Shown here in pieces: positions 34,939 to 42,546 of a DNA stretch of 64,000 bases. The notes under the pieces were generated by a model. It saw only the letters and a list, made by a program, of their open reading frames with translations. It did no database searches and was not told the DNA's origin. Source of the stretch: Desulforamulus ruminis DSM 2154 (lineage in GTDB: Bacteria; Bacillota; Desulfotomaculia; Desulfotomaculales; Desulfotomaculaceae); the NCBI RefSeq assembly GCF_000215085.1, contig NC_015589.1, positions 1,736,001-1,800,000 of the forward strand, in the 5' to 3' direction. The position numbers and the translations under genes are program-made. How positions within the stretch are numbered: position 1 is the stretch's first letter; each line of letters begins with the position of its first letter.

Positions 34939-35490
34939 CTATAAAATCGGTTGTACCGGTGAAAAATCTGTTAGTTTATGAGACTGCATTTCATTAACCG
35001 TTAATGTTTGGTGAATTTCCTTTATAAGCAGGTACCGCAGTTGGTATACGGCTTCAAGGTTCGCGGACTTGATTTCCTCAATGGCATTCTTTAGGTCATC
35101 CAAATTAGGAGGAACCCCCAGGGTGTCATTAAACTTCACAATAAAGTAGTAATCCTCGGGATGGTCATAGACATCCACCAGCCCACGCTCATACGATTGG
35201 GCCACCGTCCTAAGTAGTTCAATGGTAAACCTTCCTGCTCCACGCTTTTTACTGAGAATCACACTCCGCCGTTGGTCATCAGGCTTGCCAACATAGGATT
35301 TTATGCCGTATTCTTTCTCCCACCAGGACAGGCCCCAGGTGGCCGTGGTGATGGAGAACTGTTTTTCCACCTCCAGGATAACCTCTCGAAGGGCTTCAAT
35401 TTGCTTCCCGATGGCCTCTATAAGGATCCGGCTTTCACCGGTGGAGTAATATTCCGGAAGCAGGGCCAGCATGAATTCGGTACTGTTCAT
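34939..35490 (-). CDS. Baseplate/tail protein, DUF2313 (Mu gp48-like)
   Basis: This 183-residue protein resembles YmfQ/Mu gp48, a baseplate component that joins the wedge to the tail fibre. Typical is the N-terminal LLPEYYSTGESRILIEAIGKQIEALREVI, and the DDQRRSVILSKKRGAGRFT segment. The ATG overlaps the stop of the Baseplate-J gene by 4 bp. Its place between Mu gp47-like and fibre genes agrees with the assignment. Confidence 0.82.
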   Translation of the reverse strand: MNSTEFMLALLPEYYSTGESRILIEAIGKQIEALREVILEVEKQFSITTATWGLSWWEKEYGIKSYVGKPDDQRRSVILSKKRGAGRFTIELLRTVAQSYERGLVDVYDHPEDYYFIVKFNDTLGVPPNLDDLKNAIEEIKSANLEAVYQLRYLLIKEIHQTLTVNEMQSHKLTDFSPVQPIL

Positions 35491-36602
35491 GTGAGGACCG
35501 CCGTCCCCAGAACCGCCACAGAGCCGGGAGAAACCGGGATATTGGCAATGTCGTTATTTACCAGTAAATCGGTATAGTCAATGACTCCGGGAGTGACCGA
35601 TAAGAGGGTTCCCAGCTTTGACCAGCGGATTGTGGTGTCCTTAGAAAAAGCAATTTCCTTTAGATGCTGTTTAACGGCTTCAATGTAACTGGCCTGTACC
35701 TCCGTCAGCGTTTTTCCAATCTCCAGCACCACGGTAACCGTAATATTAATGAGGACTTCCGGAGCGGCCACCACGGTGACGGTGGCACCAACGTTGGCTT
35801 CACCATCACCCACACCGTGAGGATGGGGGTCAATCCGTTCCTGCACGGTCTGAACCAGTTCTGTCGATGCGGGCATTTTCTCTGTATCCAAAAGATAGAC
35901 CTTTACCGTTCCCCGGCCATCCCAGAGGGATTCCACATACACACCGCCCACGCCCGGAACCTCCATGGCCCACTGAATATAATGGGCTTTGTTGGCGGAG
36001 GTGCCGGGGGACCGGGCCAACGTCAGCAGCCTTTCGCGATATTGCTCCACCGGCTCAAGATCACGCCCACCCGTAAAACCCGGTGGGGCAACGGCAATGC
36101 TTTCCAGCAAAGACACCGCAATGCCGGTTTGCTTTAATTCCGTGAAAGGCTGTAAGTTCCCTGCATCCCCGGCAGCCGTGGCCTTGGCGGGAATCCCAAC
36201 GGAAAGGGAGCCTTCCTGAAGGGTTGCGTCTTCCAGCGTTTCCAGAGTTACTATCATATCTAAAGTCTGAAATACCGTCCCTTTAGGCACCAACTCACTA
36301 AAAGGGGCCGGGGTACTCCGGGTACAAAGGATTTGACCGGAGGCTTTTTCTCCCGGATCCCGGACATGACCCATATCAATACCGTACAAAACCAGTGTTT
36401 CTTCGCTGCAGGTGGAAAGGAACCGTTCATTCATGACCAGTTCCGCCGTATGGTAGCCCCCGGCGATCACAGCAGCCACAGCCTCCAGCATCGAACGGTT
36501 GGGAGACCCGGCGTTCCAATCGGTCAGTTGTGAATTCTCATTGACGTCCTCAATCATTTCATTCAGGATTTGCTCATAGGTTTTAAACACCGGCAGGCTC
36601 AT
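35487..36602 (-). CDS. Baseplate J-like protein (Mu gp47)
   Basis: This is a wedge protein of the contractile-tail baseplate. Family features include PVFKTYEQILNEMIEDVNE, GIDMGHVRDPGEKASG, and TGGRDLEPVEQYRERLL near residue 185. The open frame reaches 36650, but ATG 36602 has GGGAGG 6 bp ahead and is preferred, giving 371 residues. It overlaps the gp25-like gene upstream by about 20 bp. Confidence 0.88.
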   Translation of the reverse strand: MSLPVFKTYEQILNEMIEDVNENSQLTDWNAGSPNRSMLEAVAAVIAGGYHTAELVMNERFLSTCSEETLVLYGIDMGHVRDPGEKASGQILCTRSTPAPFSELVPKGTVFQTLDMIVTLETLEDATLQEGSLSVGIPAKATAAGDAGNLQPFTELKQTGIAVSLLESIAVAPPGFTGGRDLEPVEQYRERLLTLARSPGTSANKAHYIQWAMEVPGVGGVYVESLWDGRGTVKVYLLDTEKMPASTELVQTVQERIDPHPHGVGDGEANVGATVTVVAAPEVLINITVTVVLEIGKTLTEVQASYIEAVKQHLKEIAFSKDTTIRWSKLGTLLSVTPGVIDYTDLLVNNDIANIPVSPGSVAVLGTAVLT

Positions 36603-36990
36603 AAGATCCCTCCCAAACAACGTTTTCCGGTTTCGGCTGCCCCAGGACAATATAGGTTATAACGAACTGGACTTTTCTTTCTTCGTGGGATAGTTTAATC
36701 TGCACGGCCTGGACCTCAATTCGCGGCTCATAGGACAGGCATTCCCGCATGGCCAGGGCAGCTCGGGTGGGCCAGGTTTCATCCATCGGCTCACTCAACA
36801 AATCATACACCGGGTTTCCATACTCCGGATGGAGGACCAAGGCCCCCAGCGGGGTATGAATCCGGAGCCAAACCGCTTGCCTTACATTCTCCGGCCCGTC
36901 CTGGACCCGGTACCGGCCTCGTGAATTAATTTGGAGGTTTTCCTGCAGCGTAAAGGCCAGGGCCGTCCCCAGCTTTGGATTGACCGCCAT
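36583..36990 (-). CDS. Baseplate wedge protein, GPW/gp25 family (Mu gp46)
   Basis: This small protein carries the GPW/gp25 fold, the part of the baseplate wedge that starts the sheath. The region IHTPLGALVLHPEYGNPVYDLL is the conserved core, followed by RAALAMRECLSYEPRIEV. ATG 36990 with GGGGTGAT just ahead gives 135 residues; the frame is open to 37038. It lies between the spike-like and baseplate J genes, as in Mu. Confidence 0.85.
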   Translation of the reverse strand: MAVNPKLGTALAFTLQENLQINSRGRYRVQDGPENVRQAVWLRIHTPLGALVLHPEYGNPVYDLLSEPMDETWPTRAALAMRECLSYEPRIEVQAVQIKLSHEERKVQFVITYIVLGQPKPENVVWEGSYEPAGV

Positions 36991-36994
36991 GCAA

Positions 36995-37369
36995 TCACCC
37001 CATTCTGGCAATAACCCTGCCGTCATTGATATTCCCATTTAGAAAGACAATGACCACTTCATCCCCAACCTGCAAGGTGCCAAATTGTATTTCCGTACAA
37101 GATCCGGTAGCAAAGGAGCAGCCTCCGGTGGTCATTTCCGTAAACTCAATCGTGGGTTCCCCAGGAGGCCGGATGATTTGGCCGCCGCCGGTGCTTACGC
37201 TGTTCACTCCGCCCTGGCTCATGGTCACGGCTTTTTCATACAGGAGATTGGTGGCCACCCGGACCCAGCCGGTTTCCATTTTAAACAGGGGCAGGTATAC
37301 TCTGGCTTCCCGGCCATTTAAGGAAGTAATTACCCCAGCCTGGGGAAACATGAATTCTGTTGTACCCAT
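36995..37369 (-). CDS. Baseplate spike/gpV-like protein (Mu gp45 position)
   Basis: This 124-residue protein has a beta-rich OB-fold pattern (QAGVITSLNGREARVYLPLF) and a late VGDEVVIVFLNGNINDGRVIARMG, typical of gpV/gp45-type central spike proteins of baseplates. It is much shorter than Mu gp45 and lacks an obvious His-x-His tip motif. It follows the hub gene by 2 bp. Confidence 0.65.
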   Translation of the reverse strand: MGTTEFMFPQAGVITSLNGREARVYLPLFKMETGWVRVATNLLYEKAVTMSQGGVNSVSTGGGQIIRPPGEPTIEFTEMTTGGCSFATGSCTEIQFGTLQVGDEVVIVFLNGNINDGRVIARMG

Positions 37370-37371
37370 GG

Positions 37372-38445
37372 TTACATCCTCTTTTCATTTTGATCATATA
37401 AATCCTGGCGGTACTGTTCAGCGGTGTCCGGGCGGATATTCGTAATTGTAAATTCCGTCCGGGCACCTTCCTGTTTGGATAGAATTTGCCGGGCCTGCTC
37501 CACGTAATACTCCCCGGAGAACCGGCCATAACCCTGGCAAAGGGTTTTTCGCTCGGCTTCCAGCATCAGATTTAAGGCGCTCAAACCCTCGCCGGTCACC
37601 ACCTGGCGGGACCATTCTTGGAGCTTTTTTTCCGCATAGGACTGCGCCAGGGCCACGGTGGTGGCTTTCGCGACATACACAATCCGTTCTTTCACCTGCC
37701 CGCCCATGGCCGCCAGCAGGCTTTCATTGACAGCGGAAGCCTCAATCAGCCGTTTATTCTTCCCGGTCCAGTGCCGAACCGTCACCTTATTCACCACCCC
37801 AACGGCGGAATCATCAAAGGTGATGCGGCAGTTACTGTATCCATCCAGGCGGTAATATAGTTTCGTGATGACTTGTTCATCTATATCCTGCCGGGGACCA
37901 AAGTAAAGCTCTTTGTTCTTATTCACGTAGCAGACGAACCCCTCCAGGTCCGCCAGGGCCTGCAGGACTTCCCATTCCTTTTTGTTGGCGAACAACTCCC
38001 GGTCAACCATGGCCGTGGTGGCGGTGATCCTGGGGGTGAGTCCGTATTTGCTGGCCAGGTGCTGGGCTACCTGGCTGGAGGTTCTTTCCTGATAGGCCAC
38101 GGAATACTCCGTGTCGATCATGGGGGCGGAATAGTCCCGGCCAAGGAGTCTCACCGTCATGCTGCTGCTGAAATCCGGTTTAATGCCGTCGATTCGCCCG
38201 GTGAAAATATGGGTCAGTTCTTCTTTGGTCCAGGCCTGCGGGTTCCCGACATAGCCCATGTATATCCGGACCTCCTGGTTTTTCCGGAACCAGTCCGACA
38301 GCAGGAGGTCATTCCGGAAGGTGGCTTCAAAAGAATCCGCCGCCAGGTACAGGGTATTGTCCACCTGGATGTCCAGGAGATCATTCCAGCGGACATTCAC
38401 TCCGGCCACTTCCATGATGGCCCTGGGTGCGTCCATACTCATCAC
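37372..38445 (-). CDS. Baseplate hub / late control D-like protein (Mu gp44)
   Basis: This 357-residue protein matches the gpD/gp44 hub family in order and pattern: an N-terminal strand-rich domain (VNVRWNDLLDIQVDNTLYLAADSF), the central RLLGRDYSAPMIDTEY with SSQVAQHLASKYGLTPRI, and the late VTGEGLSALNLMLEAERKTL. It forms the channel between tail tube and spike. Its ATG overlaps the stop of the LysM gene. Confidence 0.82.
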   Translation of the reverse strand: MMSMDAPRAIMEVAGVNVRWNDLLDIQVDNTLYLAADSFEATFRNDLLLSDWFRKNQEVRIYMGYVGNPQAWTKEELTHIFTGRIDGIKPDFSSSMTVRLLGRDYSAPMIDTEYSVAYQERTSSQVAQHLASKYGLTPRITATTAMVDRELFANKKEWEVLQALADLEGFVCYVNKNKELYFGPRQDIDEQVITKLYYRLDGYSNCRITFDDSAVGVVNKVTVRHWTGKNKRLIEASAVNESLLAAMGGQVKERIVYVAKATTVALAQSYAEKKLQEWSRQVVTGEGLSALNLMLEAERKTLCQGYGRFSGEYYVEQARQILSKQEGARTEFTITNIRPDTAEQYRQDLYDQNEKRM

Positions 38446-39023
38446 CCCGGTATCTTCAGAACGGTTCCGATCTGAAGCTTTCTTTCATCTTTTACGCCGT
38501 TCAATTGGGCGATTTCTCTCCAGCGAAGCGGATTGCCCAAATACTTTCCGGAAATGGCCCAGAGGGTATCCCCGGCCACCACGGTATGAGTTTTTTCCTC
38601 TGCCGGGGGAGAAGCCTCTGTTTGGACGGGCTCCACCAGGGTGACCACTTCCAAATAGACCGGGGGCGGGGGTGGAACGGCCACCAGTTCAATGGTGTAC
38701 CCAACGTATTCCAGACGGACCAAATCCCAGTCAAACTTCCGGATACGCACCAGCTTGGACAGTTCCGGACAATCGCTCACCAGGAGTTGCACCGGCAGCC
38801 CGGCGTCTTTCATGCTTTCTAACTGAATGGCATCTTGATAGGCATTTTCCGAAACTAACGCCCCGGACCAGGAGAGGATGGTTTCATCTTCGCCCATGTC
38901 CTGATAATCCGGGGTTCCGGGAATGTCCAGTTTGGCCAGAACCCTGGGATTGCTGAATGAGATTTTTTGTTTGGGGCCGGGTGTAAATTTAAAGTCATTC
39001 AGATATACATCCAATCGTGTCAC
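38442..39023 (-). CDS. LysM-domain tail protein (XkdP-like)
   Basis: This 193-residue protein sits between tape measure and hub genes. The N-terminal part resembles XkdP/DNA-circulation proteins; after a PPPPP linker near residue 119 a LysM domain follows (HTVVAGDTLWAISGKYLGN to GTVLKIPG). In contractile tails of this type the protein caps the tube end near the hub, and LysM may contact cell wall during injection. It corresponds to the position of Mu gp43 (N). Confidence 0.8.
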   Translation of the reverse strand: MTRLDVYLNDFKFTPGPKQKISFSNPRVLAKLDIPGTPDYQDMGEDETILSWSGALVSENAYQDAIQLESMKDAGLPVQLLVSDCPELSKLVRIRKFDWDLVRLEYVGYTIELVAVPPPPPVYLEVVTLVEPVQTEASPPAEEKTHTVVAGDTLWAISGKYLGNPLRWREIAQLNGVKDERKLQIGTVLKIPG

Positions 39024-39031
39024 CTCGGAAC

Positions 39032-41089
39032 CTATTTCACCAGGACCGGATCCTGCAGCCGGGGATCCCTGGAAAGCTGGTATTTATCCAAAACGGATCC
39101 CCCCAGGAGGTTGTGCACTTCTCGGGCGGCCCCTTTCGGATCCGTGCTCTGGATGTTAAACTCATACTTTCGGTTGTCATTTCCCCCGGAATTGCTAAGA
39201 ACCTGCGGTTTCTGATATTCCTGGGCTTTGAAATCCCCGATAGAGGGCTTATCCATCCAATTAAAATGAACCGGATCCTTCCCAAAAGCGGTGCGGACCT
39301 TGTTAATCACATCCACCACTTTGCTGGCCCAGGAAATGACCCAATCCCGGAAGCCGCCGAAGTTTGTTTTCCAGGCAGCCACCCCGGCGGCAATGGCCGC
39401 CGTAACTCCTAAGATAATCCAGCCCACCGGGCCAAGGCCGATCAACCAGGCCAGGGCTATCCGGGCACCGGCCAATAGGGCTTGAGCACCCACCGTAAGG
39501 GCCTTTTTCCCAAATCCGCCCAGCACATTGCCAACCTTGGTCAGTAGCGGGTGGCCAAAGGCGATAGCGGACCAAAGTGCCCGGAAAATACCGTTGCCCT
39601 GGCGGAAGTATTTAAAGGCGGTATAGAGGCCCTGGGCTTTAGAGGCAAAGTTTGATAAAAATATTAGTATTGGACCGAAAAAACCTCTTATTACATTAAA
39701 TAGACCCATACTACCTCTTATTAACGCCATCCCTCCAACAAGTCTTAGAATTGCTCTTGTTGCTTCTGGATTTGCCTTAGTCCATTCCATTACTGCATTA
39801 GTTGTGTTTGTGGCCCATTTAACAAAGCTTTTCATTTCATCAATCATTGGACTTCCAGAGGAAGTCATAAGAGTTTCCCAGGATCCCATCAGGGATTCAA
39901 ACATACCAGCCAGAGTCCCCTGCATTTCAGCAACTTGCTCATCAATAGCCTTCATTCGTTCGGCTTTTTGCACCATTTCTTCATAGCTGCCTTTGCCATT
40001 TTGGGCTAAAGCAATGGCCGCCCGCATCCCTTGGATACCAAACACATCTTTAAAATTTTGCAGGACTTGCAGCTTGTTGCTGCTTTCAATAAGTTGGTCA
40101 ATCTCTTCCGCCGGCAGCAACTCCCCGTTGGCATTGTATAAGCCTTCCAGGTTCACCCCGGCCAATGCGGCCCGCAGGCTATTCACCAAGTGCTGGGCGC
40201 TGCGGAGTTGACCCCGTTCGTCAAAAAGACTGTTTTCCCCGCCGCTAATTTGCATTTTGCCGGTCTTGGTATAGGATACCTGGGCGTCCTTCAGCCAACC
40301 CATTGAATACAAAGCCTTTTGGGCTTTGGGGGTGACTTTATCCAGGTTGATCAGCATATCATTTAAATAGTTCCCTGAAGAGTCCCCCAGACCCATATTG
40401 TGCAGGGTGCCTAAAAGCAAGGTGGTTTCCTTGGCCTGCAGGCCCATAATGTGCGCAGTACCGCCGACCTGCTGCATATCGTGCATGATGGCCTGGACCT
40501 CCGCGCTGGAAGCATTGGCGGCCCGGTTAATATCATCGGCAACCTGCATGAGCTGGCTGCCGTTTAACTGAAACATGTTGGTTATCTGGCTTACAGCGTC
40601 GGCGGCAGCCGTGGCGGCAATTTCCGCCGTCTGCGCCAAATACATGGACGCCTTTGCCCCGCCGGTCATGACATCTTCGTACTCCATGCCGTTGCGGAGG
40701 AGCGCCCGCTGGGCCTGGGCCGCCTCCGTGTTATTAAAGGCGGTGTCTGCGCCCAACTGCAGGGCTAGCTCCGAGAGCTTTTCCAGTTGTTCCTCCTGCA
40801 GGTTCAGCGGGACCGTGGAATCATAATTGGCCAGTTCAACGTTTTTCATTACGCTTTCAAATTTGGTGGCATTGCGGATGGACTCTTCCAACGGAATGGC
40901 CATCACGGCGGCACCACGCAGGTGATTCATTCCGGAATCCCGTAGTTCCTGATATTTTTGCAGTTTCCTTTGCGCGTCCTCAATGTTGGTGCTAAGTCCG
41001 GAAATCATTCTCCTAGCGGAATTAATATTCGGACCCATGTTATTCATAGCCGTCAGGACCAGGGCTACCGTCATGGTTGTACTGGACAT
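39032..41089 (-). CDS. Tail tape measure protein
   Basis: This tape measure protein of 685 residues sets tail length. It shows the usual N-terminal helical region (MNNMGPNINSARRMISGLS), the conserved TMP core around AQAQRALLRNGMEYEDVMTGG and MHDMQQVGGTAHIMGLQ, and hydrophobic segments after residue 440. The part encoded by about 39640-39990 is much richer in A+T and uses different codons from the rest, indicating a recombined segment. The length would predict a fairly short contractile tail. A moron and the chaperone gene lie upstream. Confidence 0.9.
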   Translation of the reverse strand: MSSTTMTVALVLTAMNNMGPNINSARRMISGLSTNIEDAQRKLQKYQELRDSGMNHLRGAAVMAIPLEESIRNATKFESVMKNVELANYDSTVPLNLQEEQLEKLSELALQLGADTAFNNTEAAQAQRALLRNGMEYEDVMTGGAKASMYLAQTAEIAATAAADAVSQITNMFQLNGSQLMQVADDINRAANASSAEVQAIMHDMQQVGGTAHIMGLQAKETTLLLGTLHNMGLGDSSGNYLNDMLINLDKVTPKAQKALYSMGWLKDAQVSYTKTGKMQISGGENSLFDERGQLRSAQHLVNSLRAALAGVNLEGLYNANGELLPAEEIDQLIESSNKLQVLQNFKDVFGIQGMRAAIALAQNGKGSYEEMVQKAERMKAIDEQVAEMQGTLAGMFESLMGSWETLMTSSGSPMIDEMKSFVKWATNTTNAVMEWTKANPEATRAILRLVGGMALIRGSMGLFNVIRGFFGPILIFLSNFASKAQGLYTAFKYFRQGNGIFRALWSAIAFGHPLLTKVGNVLGGFGKKALTVGAQALLAGARIALAWLIGLGPVGWIILGVTAAIAAGVAAWKTNFGGFRDWVISWASKVVDVINKVRTAFGKDPVHFNWMDKPSIGDFKAQEYQKPQVLSNSGGNDNRKYEFNIQSTDPKGAAREVHNLLGGSVLDKYQLSRDPRLQDPVLVK

Positions 41090-41111
41090 TTATATTCCTC
41101 CAAAAACCAAC

Positions 41112-41141
41112 TTGTAATAACAGCAATATGTGGAATATAAT
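41112..41141 (+). promoter_or_regulatory. Promoter of the rightward moron gene
   Basis: TTGTAA (41112-41117), 18 bp and a perfect TATAAT (41136-41141) lie 28 bp before ATG 41170, facing against the late phage operon. This would allow expression from the silent prophage. Confidence 0.65.
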
Positions 41142-41169
41142 AATCTAAAAGCAATTGGGGTGAGATGAC

Positions 41170-41382
41170 ATGTTTAGTTCATTAATAGACATAATCTTTG
41201 CCCTACCCACTTTAGGCTTTGGGCTTCTTTTCTTATTTATTGCTGGTACAATTGGAGCCTGGGGCTTTCAGCTTATTTTTGGTGGCAACTTTTGGGTATG
41301 GTTTGCTGTAATGGTTATTATTGGCTTGTTTTATAAACCCCCTGCCCTTCGGAAGGGTAGGGAAGAAGAGGGGCGGGGCTAA
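41170..41382 (+). CDS. Small membrane protein, candidate prophage moron
   Basis: This 70-residue protein has two strongly hydrophobic segments (about residues 5-28 and 38-54) and a basic/acidic tail (KPPALRKGREEEGRG). GGGGTGAG lies 6 bp before the ATG. It is the only gene in the structural region on the plus strand, with its own promoter and a hairpin over its stop codon. It was inserted between the chaperone extension and tape measure genes, and its stop overlaps the chaperone-extension stop on the other strand. These are the marks of a moron, a gene that benefits the lysogen; superinfection exclusion or membrane protection is possible but unproven. Confidence 0.65.
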   Translation: MFSSLIDIIFALPTLGFGLLFLFIAGTIGAWGFQLIFGGNFWVWFAVMVIIGLFYKPPALRKGREEEGRG

Positions 41383-41394
41383 TCCTGCCCCTCT
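41368..41394. terminator. Hairpin at the end of the moron
   Basis: GAGGGGCGGG (41368-41377) pairs with CCTGCCCCTC (41384-41393), one G-U pair, followed by TTGATTTTG. It covers the moron stop and could end its transcript; in the other direction there is no U tract, so late transcription should pass. Confidence 0.6.
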
Positions 41395-41549
41395 TGATTT
41401 TGATTTCTGCGTTCCTCACACAGCCATTCAAAACTTTTCCAAACAGCTTTCTTCTTGATTTCGCCCCAGCCTAACCAGGCTTCGAGAGAGATTCCGAAGG
41501 CTTCGGCAAGCTGGCACCATCGGTAGAGGTCAAGCTGTTTAGCAAAAAA
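41379..41549 (-). CDS. Tail chaperone frameshift extension (gpGT-like T part)
   Basis: The minus strand holds a second frame that begins at the slippery run and reads GCT AAA CAG CTT GAC... as AKQLDLYRWCQLAEAFGIS, then LEAWLGWGEIKKKAVWKSF, ending EWLCEERRNQNQEGQD. It has no start of its own and is in the -1 frame relative to the chaperone gene. The heptamer T TTT TTG lies at 41549-41543 in the chaperone frame (GAT TTT TTG). A -1 slip there would give a fusion of about 164 residues, exactly the G/GT arrangement of long-tailed phages upstream of the tape measure gene. Confidence 0.75.
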   Translation of the reverse strand, partial: FFAKQLDLYRWCQLAEAFGISLEAWLGWGEIKKKAVWKSFEWLCEERRNQNQEGQD

Positions 41550-41872
41550 TCCGCCGCTTCGTCCGCCGATTTTTGCCGGTCTTCATTCATGCCGAACATG
41601 CGCTCAAACACCCGCTTATAAAACAGCACATCCGCCTGGCTCCAATCACTGAACAGGGTTTTATACTCCCCGCTGGTAGCCTTCCCGTCCACCTTTTTAA
41701 CACATTTGGCGGCCACGTAATCGTCAATGAGCATGGCGCAGCCAATTATATTTTCCTGGGAAATGTTCACCATTTTTAACACATGGTCCTTATCGACCCC
41801 CAGAGGTTCCCGAAATTCAAGCACTTTGCCGCTGGGTAACGTCAGCGGCCCGTAGGTCCGTGGCATCTTCAT
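41471..41872 (-). CDS. Tail assembly chaperone (gpG-like; Mu gp41 position)
   Basis: This 133-residue protein is encoded between tail tube and tape measure genes, where long-tailed phages encode the chaperone that holds the tape measure protein before tube assembly. The sequence starts PRTYGPLTLPSGKVLEFREP and is mostly helical and acidic. At about codon 109 it contains the slippery site T TTT TTG, and the C-terminal 24 residues past the site (LNSLTSTDGASLPKPSESL...) are low in complexity, as in unshifted G products. Confidence 0.75.
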   Translation of the reverse strand: MKMPRTYGPLTLPSGKVLEFREPLGVDKDHVLKMVNISQENIIGCAMLIDDYVAAKCVKKVDGKATSGEYKTLFSDWSQADVLFYKRVFERMFGMNEDRQKSADEAADFLLNSLTSTDGASLPKPSESLSKPG

Positions 41873-41883
41873 CCCTCCAAAAT

Positions 41884-42321
41884 TTAAGCCGGTTCAATTC
41901 CTTCGGCTTTAAAGCTAATGTCTTCTGAAACAAGGTCTTTGCCCGCCTTGGCCTTAATGGCCAGTTCGTCAATTTTGCAGTTCAATAGTCGGTATCTCCC
42001 GGAAAATCCTTTTTCCGGCGCATCCACATTAAAGATAATGGTAAACCTCGGGGAAGCAGGGATCCGGGAACCCCGCTTCAGCGAGGTCGTTCCCCAAATA
42101 CGCCGGATGATGTCCAATTGTGTGTGTCCGCGCTTCAGCTTCCCCTCAATGGAGATTTCCCCGTCCAGGTTCTCCGCGATCCGGTCCCCCAGGGCCAGGT
42201 ACTTTTCAGCATCCTCCTTGATGGTAAATTCAACTTCCTGATATTCGCCCACCAGATCCGGGCCGTTACTGCCTACCACGGTCACCGAAATATCAAACCC
42301 CTGTAACTTATGCCCCATCAT
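41884..42321 (-). CDS. Phage tail tube protein (Mu gp40 M position)
   Basis: This 145-residue protein follows the sheath in the transcript and has the strand-rich pattern of XkdM-like tail tubes: EVEFTIKEDAEKYLALGDRI, GEISIEGKLKRGHTQLDIIRR and a late LLNCKIDELAIKAKAGKDLV. Its start codon overlaps the 3' end of the ferredoxin-like gene by 14 bp, which implies translational coupling to that gene. Confidence 0.82.
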   Translation of the reverse strand: MMGHKLQGFDISVTVVGSNGPDLVGEYQEVEFTIKEDAEKYLALGDRIAENLDGEISIEGKLKRGHTQLDIIRRIWGTTSLKRGSRIPASPRFTIIFNVDAPEKGFSGRYRLLNCKIDELAIKAKAGKDLVSEDISFKAEGIEPA

Positions 42322-42532
42322 CCGTCACCTCCGTTTTCGTTTTTTTCTGCCGGGTGGGAGCCGGTTCCGGACCCGTTTCCAGTTGGCGCACCGGACAATG
42401 GGGGATGCACAGGCCGCAGTCAATGCACTGATTGCCAACCACCGCCTTGCCCCGTTCCAGGGCCAGCGCCTTCACCGGGCAAACCTCCAGGCACAAACCA
42501 CACCCCGGGCAATTTTCTTTTACCTGAATCAT
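42308..42532 (-). CDS. 2x[4Fe-4S] ferredoxin-like protein in the tail operon
   Basis: This 74-residue protein has two complete cluster motifs, Cys8-11-14-18 (CPGCGLCLEVCP) and Cys36-39-42-46 (CIDCGLCIPHCP), as in bacterial dicluster ferredoxins. A charged Thr/Pro/Lys tail of about 20 residues (PAPTRQKKTKTEV) follows. The start ATG 42532 is 14 bp after the sheath gene and its 3' end overlaps the tail tube start. It is therefore an integral part of the structural operon rather than a moron. It could be an electron carrier taken from the host, a redox auxiliary gene or a tail component holding Fe-S clusters; the sequence cannot decide. Confidence 0.85.
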   Translation of the reverse strand: MIQVKENCPGCGLCLEVCPVKALALERGKAVVGNQCIDCGLCIPHCPVRQLETGPEPAPTRQKKTKTEVTDDGA

Positions 42533-42546
42533 GCAGCAGCCACCCC

